10,925 bases of DNA from Flavobacteriaceae bacterium UBA1115 (GTDB lineage: Bacteria > Bacteroidota > Bacteroidia > Flavobacteriales > Flavobacteriaceae), in assembly GCA_002313325.1 (NCBI GenBank), contig DCBE01000039.1:2212-13136 (forward strand), written 5' to 3'. Shown here piece by piece: positions 7,135 through 10,925 of this stretch. The notes below the pieces were generated by a model. It saw only the letters and a list, made by a program, of their open reading frames with translations, had not been told where the DNA came from and searched no databases. Position 1 is the stretch's first letter. Each line of letters begins with the position of its first letter. A program made the translations under genes and the position numbers.

Positions 7135-7151
7135 TTGGTATACAAATTGCC
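7135..7151 (+). promoter_or_regulatory. Sigma-54-like -24/-12 promoter of hsp20
   Basis: TTGGTATACAAATTGCC aligns without gaps to the sigma-54 (RpoN) consensus YTGGCACGRNNNTTGCW. It has the key GG (7137-7138) and GC (7149-7150) dinucleotides at the required spacing, and a full TTGC. Three of the four CACG positions differ. Transcription would start near 7162, leaving a leader of about 27 nt. The TAnnTTTG box seen before other genes here has only a degraded counterpart (TAATTTAG, 7153-7160), which remains an alternative. Confidence 0.55.
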
Positions 7152-7188
7152 ATAATTTAGGTATATAACATTTAAAAAACCTAATATT

Positions 7189-7617
7189 ATGAATTTAATA
7201 CGAAGAACATCAAATCCTTTATTTCCATCTTTACTAGATGAATTTTTTGGTAGTGACATGCCATTTTCAGCTTTGTCAAACCGTTCCCATGTTCCATCCG
7301 TGAACATTTCAGAAACGGACACAAATTTTGAATTGGCATTGGCGGCTCCTGGCAAAACCCGTAAGGACTTTAATGTGGAGCTAGACGATCATGTACTAAC
7401 TGTTTCAAGTGAGTCTAAACACGAGGATGAGTCCAAAATGGACCAATACACCAGACGTGAGTATCGCTACGACAATTTCCAACGCAGTTTTAGATTACCA
7501 GAAACCGTAGATACTGCAGGGATCAAGGCAAAGTACGATAACGGTATTTTGACCATTAGCCTGCCCAAACACGAGGAAGCTATTCCAGAACCCAAAAAGC
7601 AAATTGAAATAAAATAA
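7189..7617 (+). CDS. Small heat-shock protein, Hsp20/alpha-crystallin family
   Basis: This is an ATP-independent holdase chaperone that oligomerises and binds unfolding proteins in the cytoplasm. At 142 residues it is of typical bacterial length. The N-terminal arm (1-33) carries NPLFPSLLDEFF, a common beginning in this family. The alpha-crystallin domain spans about 34-127, including the conserved strand motif NGILTISLPK (118-127). The C-terminal tail ends with an I-x-I type motif (IEI, 139-141), which docks onto neighbouring subunits. The ATG follows an A-rich stretch with no Shine-Dalgarno. The 114-bp upstream spacer has twin repeats and a sigma-54-like promoter, pointing to stress-specific control separate from sucC. 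It converges on uvrB with 12 bp between stops. Confidence 0.95.
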   Translation: MNLIRRTSNPLFPSLLDEFFGSDMPFSALSNRSHVPSVNISETDTNFELALAAPGKTRKDFNVELDDHVLTVSSESKHEDESKMDQYTRREYRYDNFQRSFRLPETVDTAGIKAKYDNGILTISLPKHEEAIPEPKKQIEIK

Positions 7618-7629
7618 GCTGACTTGCAG

Positions 7630-9618
7630 CTACGCCAATGTTTTAAGTTGGTTTTGGATGCGCTCAATCTCATCTCTAAAATGAGCCGCCTTGATAAAAT
7701 CCATATCCATGGCGGCTTTTTCCATATCTTTTCGTTTCTCACGCACCCGGGCTTGCAGCTGCTCTTTGGTTAAATACTCAATTGGTTCAACAGATTCTCT
7801 TTTGATATAATCATCTGCAATAGTACTGCGATCAAAAGTTTCTTCCAAAGACTTGTTTAGTGCTTTTGGGGTGATGTTGTGACGATCATTGTATGCCATT
7901 TGCTTTTCGCGGCGATGCTGCGTTTCATCAATGGTCTTTTTCATACTTTTAGTAACTTTATCTGCATACATGATTGCCTTGCCATTTAGGTTTCTGGCAG
8001 CACGACCAACCGTTTGGGTAAGCGAACGCGCCGAGCGCAGAAAGCCTTCTTTATCAGCATCCAAAATAGCAACTAACGATACTTCGGGCAGGTCTAGCCC
8101 TTCACGTAACAGGTTAACACCAATCAGTACATCGAAAAGCCCTTTGCGCAAATCATGCATGATTTCTACCCGTTCTAGGGTATCAATATCGCTATGGATA
8201 TAGCGACAACGAATGGATATACGCGACAAATATTTAGTCAGTTCTTCCGCCATGCGCTTAGTAAGTGTGGTGACCAACACCCGTTCGTCTGTCTCTGACC
8301 GTTGTTGAATCTCTTCGACCAAGTCATCAATTTGATTCAAGCTTGGACGCACTTCAATGATGGGATCAAGAAGTCCCGTTGGACGAATAATTTGCTCTAC
8401 AAATACACCCTCTGTTTGCTCCAGCTCATAATCGGAGGGGGTGGCACTTACATAAATCACCTGTTGTTGCAGTTGCTCAAACTCTTCGTACTTAAGCGGT
8501 CTATTATCCATGGCTGCAGGCAGTCTAAAGCCAAATTCAACCAAGTTCTCTTTTCTACTTCTATCCCCACCATACATAGCGTGTACTTGGGATAGTGTCA
8601 CGTGACTCTCATCAACAATCATTAAATAATCCTCGGGAAAATAGTCCAACAAACAAAATGGACGTGTTCCGGGTGCTCTACCATCAATGTAGCGCGAGTA
8701 ATTTTCAATACCAGAGCAATAGCCCAGCTCGCGAATCATCTCCAAATCAAAATTGGTGCGCTCTTCCAGTCGTTTGGCTTCAAGTTGTTTGCCGATGTCC
8801 TTAAAGTAGTCCACTTGCTCCGTCAAATCATCTTGAATTTGATGAATGGCGTTTTGCAAAACTTCTGGAGATGTAGCAAACATATTTGCTGGGTAAATGT
8901 TCAGTTTGTCAAAGTTCTCTTTTATGTTCCCCGTCAGCGGGTCAAATACTTCTATGATTTCAATTTCATCTCCAAAAAAGTGAATTTTAAATGCATGGTC
9001 GGCATAGCTTGGAAAAACGTCAACAATATCTCCATTCACACGAAAGTTACCGTGCAAAAAGTCGGCAGTGTTGCGTGCGTATAGACTTTGCACCAACTGG
9101 TGTAAAAATTTGGTTTTGGGAATGACTTGGTCCACTTCAATGTGAATTACATTCTTTTTGAATTCTACGGGATTTCCGATGCCGTATAGACAAGAAACAG
9201 ACGCAACCACAATAACATCTCTACGCCCAGACAGCAGGGCAGAGGTGGTGCTTAAACGCAGCTTTTCAATTTCATCGTTAATAGATAAGTCTTTTTCGAT
9301 GTAAGTTCCTGTTGTTGGAATATAGGCTTCGGGTTGGTAGTAGTCGTAATAGGACACAAAATACTCAACCGCATTGTTGGGAAAGAATTGCTTGAATTCA
9401 GAATAAAGTTGAGCTGCTAGGGTTTTGTTGTGTGCCAGTACGAGCGTAGGACGACGGGTTTCTGCAATCACATTAGCAATTGTATAGGTCTTTCCAGATC
9501 CCGTAACGCCCAACAAGGTTTGGAATTTGTCTTGTGAGGCTAGGCCTTGAGCCAATTGACGGATGGCATCGGGTTGATCCCCGGTGGGTTTAAAGTCAGA
9601 AACAAGTTGAAACTCCAT
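7630..9618 (-). CDS. uvrB: Excinuclease ABC subunit UvrB
   Basis: UvrB is the central damage-verification helicase of nucleotide excision repair. It is loaded by UvrA and then recruits UvrC for incision. The product is 662 residues, normal for the family. Visible motifs are Walker A GVTGSGKT (37-44), the damage-probing beta-hairpin region YYDYYQPEAYIP (90-101), helicase motif II DESH (336-339), YVSATPSDYELE (389-400), VNLLREGLDLPEVSLV (501-516) and the arginine-finger motif QTVGRAARN (535-543). A C-terminal UVR domain for UvrC/UvrA contact spans about 620-656. MEFQLVSDFKPTGDQPDAI is a standard N terminus. The gene lies 23 bp downstream of the ABC permease on the same strand but has a TAnnTTTG box 7 nt before its ATG, so it can probably be transcribed alone. 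Confidence 0.98.
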   Translation of the reverse strand: MEFQLVSDFKPTGDQPDAIRQLAQGLASQDKFQTLLGVTGSGKTYTIANVIAETRRPTLVLAHNKTLAAQLYSEFKQFFPNNAVEYFVSYYDYYQPEAYIPTTGTYIEKDLSINDEIEKLRLSTTSALLSGRRDVIVVASVSCLYGIGNPVEFKKNVIHIEVDQVIPKTKFLHQLVQSLYARNTADFLHGNFRVNGDIVDVFPSYADHAFKIHFFGDEIEIIEVFDPLTGNIKENFDKLNIYPANMFATSPEVLQNAIHQIQDDLTEQVDYFKDIGKQLEAKRLEERTNFDLEMIRELGYCSGIENYSRYIDGRAPGTRPFCLLDYFPEDYLMIVDESHVTLSQVHAMYGGDRSRKENLVEFGFRLPAAMDNRPLKYEEFEQLQQQVIYVSATPSDYELEQTEGVFVEQIIRPTGLLDPIIEVRPSLNQIDDLVEEIQQRSETDERVLVTTLTKRMAEELTKYLSRISIRCRYIHSDIDTLERVEIMHDLRKGLFDVLIGVNLLREGLDLPEVSLVAILDADKEGFLRSARSLTQTVGRAARNLNGKAIMYADKVTKSMKKTIDETQHRREKQMAYNDRHNITPKALNKSLEETFDRSTIADDYIKRESVEPIEYLTKEQLQARVREKRKDMEKAAMDMDFIKAAHFRDEIERIQNQLKTLA

Positions 9619-9625
9619 AGCATGC

Positions 9626-9633
9626 CAAAAATA
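9626..9633 (-). promoter_or_regulatory. Candidate -7 promoter element of uvrB
   Basis: On the minus strand TATTTTTG matches TAnnTTTG and ends 7 nt before the uvrB ATG, inside the 23-bp gap after the permease gene. The implied mRNA leader is only a few nucleotides, or absent. No clear -33 element is seen in the upstream permease 3' end. I saw no LexA-type SOS box next to it. Confidence 0.5.
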
Positions 9634-9641
9634 GCAAAAAC

Positions 9642-10475
9642 TTAGAGGTCACGGCGTTTTAATAAGCGATATGTCAATGCGTAAAAAATAAAACACCAAG
9701 CCAACACGATAAGCATGTCCAAAAGTTGCACATCTGTGTTCTTTGTCATTTGTTCGCCTACTTGATCTGCTAGGTTACGTACTGTAGAGAGGCGTGAAAA
9801 AGGTTCGCGGACCAAATTGCTCATCGCATTAAGTGGAAAAAAGCGATAAACAGTTTCTGCATCTAGCCATTCTGGCGATTCCCACAGAAGCAAACCATAA
9901 CATATGCCTTCAAACATTTGCCAGATACCAAGGAACCCAAGTGCAAAAGCAGAGCGTTTAATCGCTGTACCCAAAAACAAACAGAATGCAAAAAAGGCAA
10001 CGAGTTTGATAAAATAGGCGAGTAGATACACTAAGTCTTGTACAATAATCGATAATTCGTTGTAGTTCGAATAGATAAGTCCTAAAATGAGCGATACCAC
10101 AAAAATGAACAAGGTAGAAATCCCCGCAAAAGCTAAAACCATAACCCATTTGGAGTGTAGAAATTCACGCTTGCTGAGTCCGTCTATCAGGTTTTGTTTA
10201 ATGGTTTTTTTGCTGTATTCGTTTGCCGTCATGGAAACGATAACCACTGCTAGGAATATCTTAAACCACGCTCCGATAAAGGCGTTAAAATGCCATATGT
10301 AGGGGAAATTAAATATGCCTTGGTCTGCAAGATGAAACTTAATCGGACCAACGTCGAATTTGATGGCGGCAATAAGTGCAATTGAGGTAAGCATTATAAA
10401 ATAAGCACCAATCAGGATACGGCTTGAGCGATTGGCACGTAGCTTAACATATTCAATTAAAAACAATCGTTTCAT
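9642..10475 (-). CDS. ABC-2 type transporter permease
   Basis: This is a 277-residue integral membrane protein with about six predicted helices (near residues 18-38, 60-82, 110-135, 148-168, 172-196 and 251-270), the fold of ABC-2 exporter permeases. Between helices 2 and 3 is a cytoplasmic segment, NEYSKKTIKQNLIDGLSKRE (85-104), typical of ABC-2 permeases where the ATPase couples. The ends are basic (MKRL..., ...LLKRRDL). It pairs with the ATP-binding gene immediately upstream: the two overlap by 4 bp in an ATGA arrangement, implying translational coupling and a shared complex. The substrate is unknown. Relatives include Na+ exporters, bacitracin-type resistance exporters and unassigned systems, and nothing in the sequence separates these. 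Confidence 0.88.
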   Translation of the reverse strand: MKRLFLIEYVKLRANRSSRILIGAYFIMLTSIALIAAIKFDVGPIKFHLADQGIFNFPYIWHFNAFIGAWFKIFLAVVIVSMTANEYSKKTIKQNLIDGLSKREFLHSKWVMVLAFAGISTLFIFVVSLILGLIYSNYNELSIIVQDLVYLLAYFIKLVAFFAFCLFLGTAIKRSAFALGFLGIWQMFEGICYGLLLWESPEWLDAETVYRFFPLNAMSNLVREPFSRLSTVRNLADQVGEQMTKNTDVQLLDMLIVLAWCFIFYALTYRLLKRRDL

Positions 10476-10925
10476 AACTTATTTTTGGTTAAGGTTAAGA
10501 ACTGCTCTTCGAGGCTTTTGTGTTTTTTTGCCAAATGTGTCAACACAATCCCTTTGCTTGTCAGTGCCTTGCTTAAGGCTTCAATTTCAAGCGCTTCATT
10601 GGGATAGGCCAATACCAATGAGCCCTGTTGTTCCACTGTGTTGATGAGTTTGTTTTCAGCTAAGGCTTCCAGTAAGGCAGCCTCGTCAGTAGCATCAAGC
10701 TCAAAATATCTATGGTCTGTGGTCAGTGCGGTTACAGGCCCATAATAAATTTGTTTGCCTTTTTGCAAGACCAGCACATGCGAACATACTTTTTCAACCT
10801 CGTCCAAAAGATGGGAGGCCAGTAAAATGGTGGTGCCTTGAGCAGCAATTTTAAAAATAATATCCCTAACCTGTGCAATTCCTTTTGGATCTAGACCGTT
10901 GGTAGGTTCGTCAAGAATGAGAATT
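10472..10925 (-). CDS. ABC transporter ATP-binding protein, N-terminal part missing
   Basis: This is the nucleotide-binding subunit that drives the exporter formed with the adjacent permease. Only the C-terminal 150 residues are in the window, because the frame runs off the right edge. The visible part opens with Walker B and the catalytic glutamate (ILILDEP, visible residues 1-7), then the D-loop region NGLDPKG (9-15) and the H-loop histidine in LASHLLDEVEKVC (H38, bases 10811-10813). Walker A and the ABC signature must lie outside. After the core comes an accessory domain of about 90 residues ending in SLEEQFLTLTKNKL, a tail common in exporter ATPases of the ABC-2 group. An internal TTG at 10807 sits inside conserved sequence and is not a start. 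The substrate is not identifiable. Confidence 0.93.
   Translation of the reverse strand, partial: ILILDEPTNGLDPKGIAQVRDIIFKIAAQGTTILLASHLLDEVEKVCSHVLVLQKGKQIYYGPVTALTTDHRYFELDATDEAALLEALAENKLINTVEQQGSLVLAYPNEALEIEALSKALTSKGIVLTHLAKKHKSLEEQFLTLTKNKL

Noticed and set aside
7617..7631. Short inverted repeat AGCTG-acttg-CAGCT between hsp20 and uvrB as a terminator
   Set aside because: The stem is only 5 bp, does not extend, and has no U-tract on either strand; too weak to call.
10472..10807. A complete 111-residue protein starting at the TTG at 10807
   Set aside because: The frame continues upstream through Walker B, D-loop and H-loop motifs, so this is the C-terminal part of a truncated ABC ATPase.

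Overview
The window looks like ordinary chromosomal DNA of a Bacteroidota bacterium, most likely Flavobacteriia-like. Three things suggest this. The protein variants are of Bacteroidota type: YidC with a long acidic and Ala/Thr-rich linker after TM1, LysA with FGSGFK in place of the usual glycine-rich motif, and an MnmA with extra loops. pyrG and yidC are adjacent. Several genes carry a TAnnTTTG box, the Bacteroidota -7 promoter element, just before the start codon, and none shows a clear Shine-Dalgarno sequence. Species cannot be named from this.

Layout: pyrG (5' end outside the window) overlaps yidC by 19 nt on the + strand. After a 54-bp gap comes mnmA (+), which converges on lysA (-) with only 2 bp between the stop codons. 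lysA diverges from sucC (+) across a 167-bp spacer that holds a candidate promoter for each. sucC is followed by a 114-bp regulatory spacer and hsp20 (+), which converges on uvrB (-). Upstream of uvrB on the - strand lies an ABC-2 exporter pair, permease plus ATP-binding protein, whose ATPase runs off the right edge. All genes are intact apart from the two cut by the window edges. I see no RNA genes, mobile elements, CRISPR arrays or prophage.

The genes are mostly housekeeping: CTP synthesis, membrane protein insertion, tRNA 2-thiolation, lysine synthesis, the TCA cycle, a small heat-shock chaperone, nucleotide excision repair and an exporter. They do not form one pathway.

The most interesting part is the spacer before hsp20. 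It holds two near-identical 15-bp repeats, each containing a palindromic core, spaced 32 bp apart (about three helical turns). The first sits inside a 31-bp near-perfect palindrome that covers the sucC stop codon. Downstream is a good match to a sigma-54 -24/-12 promoter, whereas the TAnnTTTG element found before other genes here is present only in degraded form. This suggests that the small heat-shock gene is controlled by a dedicated regulator, possibly an enhancer-type activator. I found no convincing new multigene system.
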